A DNA stretch of 64,000 nucleotides from an uncultured Bacilli bacterium (lineage in GTDB: Bacteria > Bacillota_I > Bacilli_A > RF39 > UBA660). A program made the position numbers and the translations under genes. The stretch covers positions 88,800-152,799 of the forward strand of contig CAJUPN010000004.1 in NCBI GenBank assembly GCA_910588195.1, in the 5' to 3' direction. Shown one piece after another: positions 50,880 through 58,856 of this stretch (its first letter is position 1; each line of letters begins with the position of its first letter). The notes below the pieces were generated by a model that was given only the letters and a program-made list of their open reading frames with translations, was not told the DNA's origin and did no database searches.

Positions 50880-51591
50880 AATCAAAACTTTCCTTTCTAA
50901 CACCAACGTTAAGATTTTTATTATCTATAACCGCAAGTGTATCATATCTTTTAAACATATCGGGACTTCTAAAAAAATAAAATTTCTTTATAATCTTTGC
51001 TTTAAGAACTTGTCCCGATGAGTCATCAGTTTCTAAAGATGATTTATTGATAAGCGAATTTATTTGTAAATATCCTCTTAAATAAGATTTACAATAAATT
51101 AAGCTATCAAAATGACGTCTTAAAGCAATATTAAGTTGACCAAAATATTGAGTAGTAGCGACAATGTGAATTCGTTGTTTTCTTTGCTGACATATTTCTT
51201 GAAGTACCGCAGGATCTAAATTGTTATTTCCTTTTTGTGAACCAAAATATAAATGTATTTCATCAATTAAGAAAATAACTCCATTTATCCCATTTTTATA
51301 TTTTAATATGTCTTTAGCTACTTTAAATTCAAATACACGTTTTTCATCTATTTCATAATCAGTCAATTTTAAATTAGTAACTATAATAGATTTAGGATAC
51401 ATGTAAAGCAAATTATAAACATAATTAACTGCTGACAAACTTTTACCACTACCTTGTGAACCTATAAAGCAAATCAATCCATCTGGCTTAAAGTATGTGG
51501 GATTTTCTTTATAAAAACGTCTATAATATGAACTTGTTTTAAATATATTTTTTATTCCTAAATCTTCCGTTAAAGCTAATCTACTAATCAT
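50869..51591 (-). CDS. Zot/pI-like phage morphogenesis ATPase
   Basis: 240 residues. Walker A GSQGSGKS (44-51), then the Zot-type IIVTNLKLTD strand, the Walker B FLIDEIHLYFGSQ near 107-119, and 'LQEICQQRKQRIHIVATTQYFGQLNIALRRHFDSLIYC', the conserved Zot motif block. Such ATPases drive extrusion of filamentous phage through the membrane and are the marker gene for inoviruses. Unlike pI it has no transmembrane segment. Confidence 0.88.
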   Translation of the reverse strand: MISRLALTEDLGIKNIFKTSSYYRRFYKENPTYFKPDGLICFIGSQGSGKSLSAVNYVYNLLYMYPKSIIVTNLKLTDYEIDEKRVFEFKVAKDILKYKNGINGVIFLIDEIHLYFGSQKGNNNLDPAVLQEICQQRKQRIHIVATTQYFGQLNIALRRHFDSLIYCKSYLRGYLQINSLINKSSLETDDSSGQVLKAKIIKKFYFFRSPDMFKRYDTLAVIDNKNLNVGVRKESFDYGS

Positions 51592-51618
51592 AATAATTTA
51601 TAGGGGAAATATTTTTTA

Positions 51619-51657
51619 AAAAAATGGAAATGTATTTTATCACACTTCCATTTTTTT
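51619..51657 (-). terminator. Terminator directly after the coat gene
   Basis: AAATGGAA-TGT / ACA-TTCCATTT arms with an 8-nt loop, followed by a T-run on the minus strand. A terminator here limits readthrough from the coat gene, as after gVIII in filamentous phages. Confidence 0.8.
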
Positions 51658-51671
51658 ATGAGGAAACTACA

Positions 51672-51884
51672 CTACACTTGTATACGTCCACCAAATACTG
51701 CTGCAGTAAATGCACCAATTGCTTTTCTAACACCGAACCACATTAATACAAATCCCATTCCTACACCAACTATTGAAGCAAGTACGGCGATTAATTGTTC
51801 TGGTGTGATTGCACTTGTTAAAGCAGTAATTAAAGGTTGAACGTTAACTGTGCTTGTAGAAGTTTCTGTTAAGAAAACCCCCAT
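51672..51884 (-). CDS. Major coat protein candidate (pVIII-like)
   Basis: 70 residues with a strong AAAGGAGTG site. A polar Thr/Ser-rich start (TETSTSTVNVQPLI) is followed by a hydrophobic helix (LIAVLASIVGVGMGFVLMWFGVRKAIGAF, about 34-62) and a short basic end with Arg/Lys. The Gly/Ala-rich single-span composition and the terminator immediately downstream are as in inovirus major coat proteins. A signal peptide is not evident, as in some Plectrovirus-like coats. Confidence 0.8.
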   Translation of the reverse strand: MGVFLTETSTSTVNVQPLITALTSAITPEQLIAVLASIVGVGMGFVLMWFGVRKAIGAFTAAVFGGRIQV

Positions 51885-51905
51885 ATTTCACACTCCTTTT
51901 CATTC

Positions 51906-51982
51906 TTTTTTTTTTTTTTTTATTTCCTTTAAACAAGGAAATAATCTATATTAACTAACTAAAACAGGGTGTTAGTTAATAG
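51906..51982 (-). promoter_or_regulatory. Leader of the coat gene with two hairpins and a homopolymer
   Basis: Two stem-loops (ATTTCCTT/AAGGAAAT at 51922-51942; CTATTAACTAAC-type arms at 51946-51959 and 51971-51982) precede a run of 16 T (plus strand, 51906-51921) just before the coat ribosome binding site. Confidence 0.55.
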
Positions 51983-51983
51983 C

Positions 51984-52154
51984 TTAATTTTTTTTATTTT
52001 CCAATGCTGATAATTTCTTATTTTGTTCAATAATCATCTTATCAGCTTCGTCTAAAAACACTTGCTTTGTATATCCTGGTGCTAATTCTACTAAAAGTAC
52101 TGTATAATCATTACCAGTCTTTGCAGATGTTCTCGTCTCAATTTTACAATTCAT
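51984..52154 (-). CDS. Small phage protein, possible ssDNA-binding protein (56 aa)
   Basis: ATG 52154 with AGAGAGG upstream encodes MNCKIETRTSAKTGNDYTVL, then a beta-like stretch and a Lys-rich helix (KMIIEQNKKLSALENKKN). It is the first gene of the virion block after the intergenic region. Small beta proteins at this place in filamentous phages bind single-stranded DNA, but this is a positional guess. Confidence 0.45.
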   Translation of the reverse strand: MNCKIETRTSAKTGNDYTVLLVELAPGYTKQVFLDEADKMIIEQNKKLSALENKKN

Positions 52155-52807
52155 CAAATAAACCTCTCTTTCTAAAAATATAAAACGGCAGAAAGAAGAA
52201 GAAATATTTTTTTATCAGCTTATTGGGGATAAGAGGTTAACAAGTAGTACATAGAAAATAAAAAACAACTAAAAATTATTTAAATTTCCACATTAATTAA
52301 AGTCTAGAAAGAACTTTTTTATATACTTTTTTTTCATCTCTTCTCTTTCTAATTACATTATAAATGTGAAAAAATCTATATTGGCTTTTTTGGAGCATTT
52401 TTTTCTTTTTTTTTAAAACTTTTTTTATTCTCACAAAAAAATGCAGTAAAAACTATCGAATAAAAAAAGAATTTTTTGCTTTTTTACGTGAGCAGACTTA
52501 CCTTTTGTGTACACTTTTTTTATAACTATTAGATTAAGACTTTTAAGTTATGAGACTTACTTTATTTAGATTTTTTAAAAATTTATTCCAATTTCTTTGT
52601 TTTAAATAGGTTCCCATATATATTAATTTTTGAAATAGCAAGCAAAACATTTTCATGTTATAGCTTGTAAGCATTGAATTAATATATATGCCTATTAAAA
52701 CAAATTTTCTCGGCATAAAAATAAAAAATCATCTTAATTTATAATTTGATTATTCTTAACCAGGGGGGGACTTTGACGCAAAAAATTAAAGAAAAAAAGA
52801 TGTATTT
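52155..52807. other. Intergenic region of the prophage (653 bp)
   Basis: No gene found. It is very AT-rich, with many T-runs, a seven-G tract at 52763-52769 and the long inverted repeat 52596-52704. A main intergenic region with hairpins usually carries the packaging signal and complementary-strand origin in filamentous phages. Confidence 0.6.
52596..52704. repeat. Long imperfect inverted repeat (packaging signal or origin candidate)
   Basis: The left arm, starting TTTGTTTTAAATAGG at 52596, pairs with the right arm ending CCTATTAAAACAAA at 52704. Further matching blocks are ATATATATTAATT/AATTAATATATAT and GCAAGC/GCTTG, around a loop near 52643-52661. The stem totals about 45 positions with a few mismatches. 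Confidence 0.7.
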
Positions 52808-53011
52808 CTACATCTCTTTTAAAAATCTATATACTTTATAAGTGCGATTATCAATTGTTGCACATATATAAGGAAGTAATCTTCTGTTATAAAAATAATT
52901 TAAATCTCTCTTTCTTATTCCTGTTAAATCACATAACGATAAATCATCATCACATAAATAACAAGGAAAATCATCTAAATTATATATAACATAAAAATAT
53001 TGTCTTTTCAA
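52808..53011 (-). CDS. Small phage protein at right end (67 aa), possible regulator
   Basis: 67 residues: MKRQYFYVIYNLDDFPCYLC, then DLSLCDLTGIRKRDLNYFYNRR and a closing TYKVYRFLKEM. The middle helix pair could be a small helix-turn-helix. It sits alone between attR and the intergenic region, where regulators or excision proteins often lie. The 'MKR.Y' start is shared with the small ORFs near rep. Confidence 0.45.
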   Translation of the reverse strand: MKRQYFYVIYNLDDFPCYLCDDDLSLCDLTGIRKRDLNYFYNRRLLPYICATIDNRTYKVYRFLKEM

Positions 53012-53041
53012 AGTTTCCTTTCTAGATTATTTATATACGGC

Positions 53042-53067
53042 TTCGAATCCCCTATTCTCCACCATTA
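53042..53067. repeat. attR of the prophage (26-bp direct repeat)
   Basis: Exact copy of tRNA-Ala 3' positions 45181-45206, preceded by unrelated sequence, so it is the distal att site and not a second tRNA. Confidence 0.93.
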
Positions 53068-53186
53068 GTAAGATATTAAACAATAGAAACTAATCTATTG
53101 TTTTTTTATTTACATTTAAGTTTTTAAACAAAATATATTTTTTATTTTCCTTATGATACAATAAATATAAGAAAAGGAGAATTAAA

Positions 53187-53732
53187 ATGAGAGAATTTGA
53201 ACCAACACTCCCAAAAGGGAGCATACAGTTGCCTGAAAATACGACAACACTAGTAATTGAAGACGTTCCAAGTGATGTAGCATGGAAATTCATAACTGGA
53301 GGCGGAAAAGATTTAGGTACTGAGGAACAAAAAGAACAACTTATAAGAATGTTTGAAGGAAGTACCAAAGATAACAAGGAACAATTAGAAGAAAAAGATG
53401 AACATTCACTAGATGAGCATCAACATGAAATTTTTACTCTTGAAAGATGTGATCACTGTGATCAAATTACTACAAGAATAACAACTAATTTTCATGACTT
53501 AAAAAGAACTCATCCACACATTCTTTCTTATACTGAACAACACAATTTTGTTTGGGAAAATACTTTAGTTGGAGATACTATAGTTGAAGTATCACAATGC
53601 TCCGACTGTGGATTAATTAATGGATACAGAGTAAATGATCAAGTTTTTAAAACTGAAGAAGAAATGAAAACTGCTTTTCCTGAAATATTTGAAGTTCAAG
53701 AAGAGACTATAGGTCATAGTCATTCTCTATAA
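53187..53732 (+). CDS. Unknown protein with two Cys-pair (zinc-binding) sites
   Basis: 181 residues, AAAAGGAG upstream and an extended -10 TGATACAAT at 53155-53162. No membrane span. The central region has CDHCDQ (near 91) and CSDCGL (near 139), with nearby His-rich runs (DEHQHE, HPHIL, GHSHS at the C-terminus), consistent with a zinc-binding fold. It lies just outside attR. No family recognised. Confidence 0.6.
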   Translation: MREFEPTLPKGSIQLPENTTTLVIEDVPSDVAWKFITGGGKDLGTEEQKEQLIRMFEGSTKDNKEQLEEKDEHSLDEHQHEIFTLERCDHCDQITTRITTNFHDLKRTHPHILSYTEQHNFVWENTLVGDTIVEVSQCSDCGLINGYRVNDQVFKTEEEMKTAFPEIFEVQEETIGHSHSL

Positions 53733-53763
53733 AAAAAGAGATTATAAATATAATCTTTTTTTT
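53731..53763 (+). terminator. Terminator after the Cys-pair protein
   Basis: AGATTATA/TATAATCT stem followed by eight T. Confidence 0.85.
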
Positions 53764-53849
53764 ATGAAAAAGACTATATTTTTTCATATAAATAGTTTAT
53801 AATTTTATTAGAAGATAGAAACACTATCTTAGTTAGAGGTTAAGAAATT

Positions 53850-54107
53850 ATGAAATACAACAAAGAATTTACACAAGAAGAAATTATAAAAGAATTACAA
53901 AACAAATATCTTTTTATTGGTTTTATTGTTGGAATTGCTCCCTTTATTCTATTAATAAGCTTAATTGCTTTAAAAGAAGGCGGCATTGAATTTATACCAA
54001 CAATTTTAAGAAATATCCTGTTACTATCAGGAACTTTAACAGCAATTATAAACTCAATTGCCTTAAGACAAATTATTACAAATAAAATAAAAACTAGTTA
54101 TTTCTAG
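53850..54107 (+). CDS. Small two-span membrane protein, unknown
   Basis: 85 residues: a charged start (MKYNKEFTQEEIIKELQNKY), then two helices (about 22-43 and 56-74) and a basic end. AGAGGTTAAG precedes the ATG. It overlaps its terminator. No recognised family. Confidence 0.55.
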   Translation: MKYNKEFTQEEIIKELQNKYLFIGFIVGIAPFILLISLIALKEGGIEFIPTILRNILLLSGTLTAIINSIALRQIITNKIKTSYF

Positions 54108-54114
54108 TTTTTTT
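54091..54114 (+). terminator. Terminator of the two-span membrane protein gene
   Basis: AAACTAG/CTAGTTT arms with a 6-nt loop and a T-run. Confidence 0.8.
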
Positions 54115-54118
54115 CTTG

Positions 54119-54144
54119 CAAAAAAAAGGAACTAATAAGTTCCT
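54119..54144 (-). terminator. Terminator of the second VirB2-like gene
   Basis: AGGAACT/AGTTCCT arms with a 4-nt loop followed by eight T on the minus strand. Confidence 0.85.
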
Positions 54145-54739
54145 ACTCAACAACAACCTCTTCATCTCCACTTTGTTCTTCATCTTCGTTCTCTTCTTCT
54201 ACAGGAGTATGATCAAATATATCTTCATCAAATGGATTAATGTCACTTGGCACCCCATCTTCACAAGATGATGGTTTTAATAAACATGTTTGACAGACAT
54301 TAGCGTCATCACTTATTGCATTATAATCATTCAGTGTAGATAGTACAATATGAATAATTGAAGGAACTAAGAAAATCGATAATCCAATCAATGCTCTTAT
54401 TCCAAGTTTCTTCCCAGACGTAACCATTGACTTTTCGTCTCCACCAGTTACTGCTTTAAACATATCAAATGTTCCAAGAAAAATAACAATAAAAGGTATA
54501 AAAATACGAGCTATAAATAGAAAATACCCTGTTACTCTAAGTGCATCCATAACTTCTTTTTGAGTACAAAAGTTTTCCCCTATATGCCCCTTAACGCAAG
54601 AACCATTACTAACCATACAATTACTAGCAGGACAGCTGTCTACTGAATAACTTGAACAATCCTTTGGAGCTGCAAAAACCGAAAATGGTAAAAATACAGT
54701 TACAGCTAATAAAAATATCATTATCTTTTTTATTTTCAT
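54143..54739 (-). CDS. VirB2/TrbC-like membrane protein with Cys-rich ectodomain and acidic tail
   Basis: About 198 residues from ATG 54739 (TAGGTGA upstream). Signal peptide cut near VFA/A, then a Cys-rich segment (CSSYSVDSCPASNC), two helices (about 70-95 and 117-137) around 'TFDMFKAVTGGDEKSMVTSGKKLGIR', and a strongly acidic C-terminal tail. The two-helix core matches the protein at 3823-4194 position by position (D..xxAV.GGD...KKLG.R), so they are paralogues. The acidic tail and Cys clusters are additions. No secretion-system partners are nearby. Confidence 0.65.
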   Translation of the reverse strand: MKIKKIMIFLLAVTVFLPFSVFAAPKDCSSYSVDSCPASNCMVSNGSCVKGHIGENFCTQKEVMDALRVTGYFLFIARIFIPFIVIFLGTFDMFKAVTGGDEKSMVTSGKKLGIRALIGLSIFLVPSIIHIVLSTLNDYNAISDDANVCQTCLLKPSSCEDGVPSDINPFDEDIFDHTPVEEENEDEEQSGDEEVVVE

Positions 54740-54849
54740 ACATTTCACCTACTAATTTAATTATAACATTAATTAAAAGATAAGTAATATATTATTAAAT
54801 ATATTTACACTATAACATAATAAATAGTACTTATCAAAAGTACTATTTA

Positions 54850-55131
54850 TTATATATAATCAGAAATCTTTTTGCAAGATTCCTCATCTAAAATACTCAA
54901 TATTTTATTTTTATTATAGTATAGATTTAGAGATTTCTCATATTCTTCTAGTTTTTCTTTTACTTCAATAAGTGATTTACTAACAGCATTTTTACTTACA
55001 CCATTATTTTCTGCAATCTCATCCATCAATAAATTTTCAAAATAATACTCTTCAAAATAATCTCTTTGTTTATTGGTTAATAAATCCTTATAATAATCAT
55101 AAAGTGAAGTTAAATAATTTAATTCATTCAT
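54850..55131 (-). CDS. ylxM: YlxM-like DNA-binding protein
   Basis: 93 residues. A sigma-70 region 4-like helix-turn-helix: LLTNKQRDYFEEYYFENLLMDEIAE, then GVSKNAVSKSLIEVKEKL. YlxM is associated with the signal recognition particle genes; here it follows ftsY by a TAATG overlap (elsewhere often next to ffh). Confidence 0.88.
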   Translation of the reverse strand: MNELNYLTSLYDYYKDLLTNKQRDYFEEYYFENLLMDEIAENNGVSKNAVSKSLIEVKEKLEEYEKSLNLYYNKNKILSILDEESCKKISDYI

Positions 55132-56327
55132 TACATCATATCCTTAAACAAACCATATATATAATCTTCAATATCAAAAGCTCTTAAGTCATTGATGCCT
55201 TCACCCATACCAATGAATTTTACTGGTAAACCAACTGTTTCTTTAATTGCAAGGACTATTCCACCTTTTGCAGTTCCATCTAACTTAGTTAAAACAATTC
55301 CTGTAATATTAGTAATCCCCTTAAAGCTTTCTGCTTGACTTATACCATTTTGTCCAGTTGTCGCATCAATTATTAAAAGTGTTTCATGAGGGGCATTTAT
55401 AACATGCTTACCTATTACTTTATTAATCTTATCTAATTCATTCATTAGATTTACTTTATTCTGTAGTCTTCCAGCTGTATCAATTAAAACTATATCAACA
55501 TTTTCTTCTTTAGCTTTTAAAAGTCCATCATAAATTACACCAGCTGGATCTGTATTCTCTTTCCCATAAAATAACGAATCTGTTCTACTTGCCCATTCTT
55601 CAAGTTGAGGAACAGCACCTGCTCTAAAAGTATCACCAGCTATCAGCATTACTTTTTTTCCTTCATTCTTATACTTATTGGCTAGTTTTCCTATTGTCGT
55701 TGTTTTTCCAACACCATTAACACCAACCATTAAAATAACTGTTGGGCCTTCATCAGCCATATTTATTTTATCTGTTAAGTTTTCTCCTTCAACATATATC
55801 ATAAATAATTCATCAACAATTACTTCTGTTAAATAAACAGTATCTGTAATATTTTCATGTTTAACACGATTTCTCAATCGATCAATAAACTTAAATACTG
55901 TATTAACACCAATATCCGCTTTAATTAATAAACTTTCTAGTTCTTCATAATACTCTTCAGTTACTTTAGTAAACTTTTTTCCTAATAAAGAAAGTTCAGA
56001 AACAAATTCTTTTCTCGTTTTTTCAAGACCTTTATCATAAGTAACTAAATCTTTATCTTTTTCTGTTAATTTAACTTTCTTTTTTTGTTTCTTTTTAGCT
56101 TGTTCTTGCTTTTTATCTTCTTGTTTTGGTTCATTATAAGTTAAAACTTCTTCCTTTTCTTCAGAATCATTAGCTATTTCTTCTTCAACCACATCATCTT
56201 CAAAAAAACTTTCATCTTTTAATGCTTCATCTTCTAGACTTTCCTCAACATCAAGAATTTCTTTTAATTCTTCTTCTCTTTCTTTTTTTGACTTAAAAAC
56301 ATCTTTAAATTTTTGAAATAATCCCAT
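55131..56327 (-). CDS. ftsY: Signal recognition particle receptor FtsY
   Basis: 398 residues. An acidic, Lys/Glu-rich A domain (about 1-95) is followed by the NG domain: P-loop GVNGVGKTTTIGKLA, DTFRAGAVPQLEEW, DTAGRLQNKVNLM and TKLDGTAKGG. FtsY docks ribosome-nascent chain complexes to the membrane. AGGAGG precedes the ATG, and the gene abuts the LTA-synthase-like gene upstream. Confidence 0.97.
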   Translation of the reverse strand: MGLFQKFKDVFKSKKEREEELKEILDVEESLEDEALKDESFFEDDVVEEEIANDSEEKEEVLTYNEPKQEDKKQEQAKKKQKKKVKLTEKDKDLVTYDKGLEKTRKEFVSELSLLGKKFTKVTEEYYEELESLLIKADIGVNTVFKFIDRLRNRVKHENITDTVYLTEVIVDELFMIYVEGENLTDKINMADEGPTVILMVGVNGVGKTTTIGKLANKYKNEGKKVMLIAGDTFRAGAVPQLEEWASRTDSLFYGKENTDPAGVIYDGLLKAKEENVDIVLIDTAGRLQNKVNLMNELDKINKVIGKHVINAPHETLLIIDATTGQNGISQAESFKGITNITGIVLTKLDGTAKGGIVLAIKETVGLPVKFIGMGEGINDLRAFDIEDYIYGLFKDMM

Positions 56328-58264
56328 TATTTTCCTCCCTCTAATTTTTTATAATAATTTTTTGATATTATTAATTTACTCATCTGAAATTTCATATCTA
56401 CTATTTCATTTATTTCATCAATATATTCATCGCTTACATTATCAACAAATGGCTCAAACTTCTTCTTTAAATAATTATATCTTCCCTTACTAGTAATCCA
56501 CGACTTATTATTAAAAATAACTAAATCATCAGCATCAGAAAAAATATCATTTCCAATCAAAAGTCTTGAATCATACTCTATTCCAAATAAATTAAGTATA
56601 GTTGGTAAAACATCTAATGATGAAGTATACTTACTAACATGCTTAGTCTTAACTTCACTGTTATATATAATTAAGTTATTTTTATATAAATCAAAATTAG
56701 AGTCTTTCATAAAGTCAACATAAGAAGATATATCATCGTTAGATAAACCATATGGATAGTGATCTGGAGTTATTACAATAACAGTATCATCTAGTATCCC
56801 ATCATTTTCTAACTTTTCCATTAATAACTCTAGTGATCTATCAAATTCAATTTGAGTAGCAATATAAGCTTTTATTGCATTATTTGCATCTAGTCCCTCT
56901 ACTAATTCTTTGTTCTTAGATGCTATAGCATTCCCTCCACTAAAATTATACTCTAAATGACCACTTATACTCATATAATATGTCACAAATCTTTCATTTT
57001 TAGAATAAATATCATAGCTAGAATTTATTACATCAATATCACTTGTAGGCCAAGAATCTTTAATACCTTTTAAAGCATACTTATATCCTTTTTTATATCG
57101 ATCATATCCATAATACGTATAACCTAAATTAGGCATTACTTTATCACGTGAATAATAATTATAAGTCCAACCATGGAAAGCATTTGCTTGATAACCATAA
57201 CTTTTAAATATGTTTCCGACTGAATAAGGAAGGGAAACACCAATAGTTGACTTCATTGAACAAGTAGAAACTCCAGGGAGTATTGATAATTGATTAATAA
57301 ATTCACCATCAGAAGTTGAACAATTATAAATTGGTTGATAATAATTATCAAAGACAAAAGAAGAATTAGTTAATTTATATAAAGTTGGAGTTAATTTTTC
57401 ATCAATAGCAATTGGATAAAAACCCTCAGCAACAATAAAAATCAAATTCTTTCCTGCGAACATGCCTGTATATTCATTTTTATTCGTCGGAGCTTGATTT
57501 TCAAAATAATTATGCATATCCTTAATAGTTGAATCTTTTTCCTTATTACGAAGATTTTCAAAATCAATTGATGTTAAATTATATTCAATATTAGAATCTT
57601 TGGAAAAAGGCTTAAAATTACTTATTTCTATAATTCCATTATAACCAAAAATAAATTTAAAAGCATCTAAACTTACTGCTGGAAAAACACCTAAATTATT
57701 TGTTGTTTGCATTATATCATTTTTTTTATATACTAAATTATGCATAGATTCATTTTTATTTATATCTAATTCTAAAAAACTAATACAAAAAACTAAAGAA
57801 ACAAATAATAAAGCAAGAGAATCTTTTACCCTAACCTTTTGATAAGAATAAACATCTTTAAAAGAAAGAAAAAACATTATCACTAAAGGTGTAAATAAAA
57901 TAACAATAATAAAACCATTAGCTTTTACATGAGTTAATATAGCCGATGCGAACTCCATTACTTGACCACCATAAGCTAAAGATGAAATTCCACAAATTGT
58001 CTTATAAAAACTATAATAAATTGTTATCATTGAATAAATTAAGCTAAAAACTAATAAAAAAACTAAATTAATAATTCTATTAATTCTATAATTTTTAGAT
58101 AAACATGTTAAGAAAGTGATTATATTAGCTGTCAAAAAAGCAAAAGCAATAATAAATAGTAGTTCACCACCAATTGTTTTAATAACAAACAACTTAAAAA
58201 CTAACTCCAGTACTAAAATAAAGAAAAAATTAGTAATCAATAATTTACCATAGTTTAACTTCAT
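56327..58264 (-). CDS. Second lipoteichoic acid synthase-like enzyme
   Basis: 645 residues. Five N-terminal helices (to about 185) and a sulfatase-fold extracellular domain: IFIVAEGFYPIAID, TSDGEFINQLSILPG with the Thr/Ser nucleophile region (STSDGEF), YMSISGHLEY, and TPDHYPYGL. It is paralogous to 21383-23236 but more divergent: the metal-binding Glu motif is AEGF rather than MESI. The roles of the two could differ (for example primase against polymerase). It is the first gene of the ftsY-ylxM unit. Confidence 0.87.
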   Translation of the reverse strand: MKLNYGKLLITNFFFILVLELVFKLFVIKTIGGELLFIIAFAFLTANIITFLTCLSKNYRINRIINLVFLLVFSLIYSMITIYYSFYKTICGISSLAYGGQVMEFASAILTHVKANGFIIVILFTPLVIMFFLSFKDVYSYQKVRVKDSLALLFVSLVFCISFLELDINKNESMHNLVYKKNDIMQTTNNLGVFPAVSLDAFKFIFGYNGIIEISNFKPFSKDSNIEYNLTSIDFENLRNKEKDSTIKDMHNYFENQAPTNKNEYTGMFAGKNLIFIVAEGFYPIAIDEKLTPTLYKLTNSSFVFDNYYQPIYNCSTSDGEFINQLSILPGVSTCSMKSTIGVSLPYSVGNIFKSYGYQANAFHGWTYNYYSRDKVMPNLGYTYYGYDRYKKGYKYALKGIKDSWPTSDIDVINSSYDIYSKNERFVTYYMSISGHLEYNFSGGNAIASKNKELVEGLDANNAIKAYIATQIEFDRSLELLMEKLENDGILDDTVIVITPDHYPYGLSNDDISSYVDFMKDSNFDLYKNNLIIYNSEVKTKHVSKYTSSLDVLPTILNLFGIEYDSRLLIGNDIFSDADDLVIFNNKSWITSKGRYNYLKKKFEPFVDNVSDEYIDEINEIVDMKFQMSKLIISKNYYKKLEGGK

Positions 58265-58308
58265 ATCAATTCCTTCTAACTCATTCTATTATAATATAAA
58301 GAAAGAAA

Positions 58309-58334
58309 AAAATAAACGTCTAAATCGTTTATTC
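58309..58334 (-). terminator. Terminator after the pseudopilin gene
   Basis: AATAAACG/CGTTTATT arms with a 7-nt loop and seven T on the minus strand. Confidence 0.8.
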
Positions 58335-58856
58335 TCCACATCCTGACTTAAAATTTGAAGTGTAACCTTCTGTCACATAATAACCTTCTTCGTTTATACT
58401 ATAATCTATTGAAATATGTATAGTACAATCTGCTGGAACGTGACAATTTTTATCTTTTTTTAGAATCTCTCCACCAAGTTCTTCTCCAGCATAGTGACAA
58501 TTTTTATCATAATATCCTTCTTTTACTAAAAAACGCATGTTTACATCAATACCTCCATGATCTATAACATAAAGCTTTAAATCATATGGACTAAATACAT
58601 CATTTTTTTTATAGGTATGACCATTTATTAATTTTAAAGTTTCATTACCTTGGTATGTATATTCCTTAATTCCCATATCAAGATCAGTCATATACATCTC
58701 TCCAGCATCTAAAACTCCTTGTTTATCAAACTTTTTAAGCATAGTTTTTCCATTTCTTAAAGCTTCTAACATCGTAGGCATCACTAATATTGCAACTACA
58801 CCAATTATACTCAATACTGCTAATAACTCAACTAAAGTAAAACCTTTATTCTTCAT
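58329..58856 (-). CDS. Type IV pilin-like (prepilin) protein
   Basis: About 175 residues from ATG 58856; the longer open frame to 58952 lies inside queH. The prepilin peptidase signature is exact: MKNKGFTLVELLAVLSIIGV, cut between Gly5 and Phe6, with the Glu at +5 of the mature form. The helix is followed by a globular domain with four Cys. Its start overlaps the queH stop. No prepilin peptidase or assembly ATPase is in the window, so whether it forms a pilus or competence structure is open. Confidence 0.88.
   Translation of the reverse strand: MKNKGFTLVELLAVLSIIGVVAILVMPTMLEALRNGKTMLKKFDKQGVLDAGEMYMTDLDMGIKEYTYQGNETLKLINGHTYKKNDVFSPYDLKLYVIDHGGIDVNMRFLVKEGYYDKNCHYAGEELGGEILKKDKNCHVPADCTIHISIDYSINEEGYYVTEGYTSNFKSGCGE

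Larger units (their letters stand above)
45181..53067 (-). mobile_element. Inovirus-like prophage integrated in tRNA-Ala
   Basis: About 7.86 kb between two 26-bp att repeats. Nearly all genes read on the minus strand. It contains a tyrosine integrase, HUH replication initiator, Zot/pI-type ATPase, tiny single-helix coat protein followed by a terminator, a pIII-like adsorption-protein candidate, small hydrophobic minor-coat candidates, and a 650-bp intergenic region with a long hairpin. The size, gene set and order fit a filamentous phage; no secretin (pIV) is present, as expected for a host without an outer membrane. TGA stops are used more often than in the flanking genes. Confidence 0.85.

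Noticed and set aside
53042..53067. Second, truncated tRNA gene
   Set aside because: Only the 3' end is present and it equals the attL copy, so it is the attR duplication.
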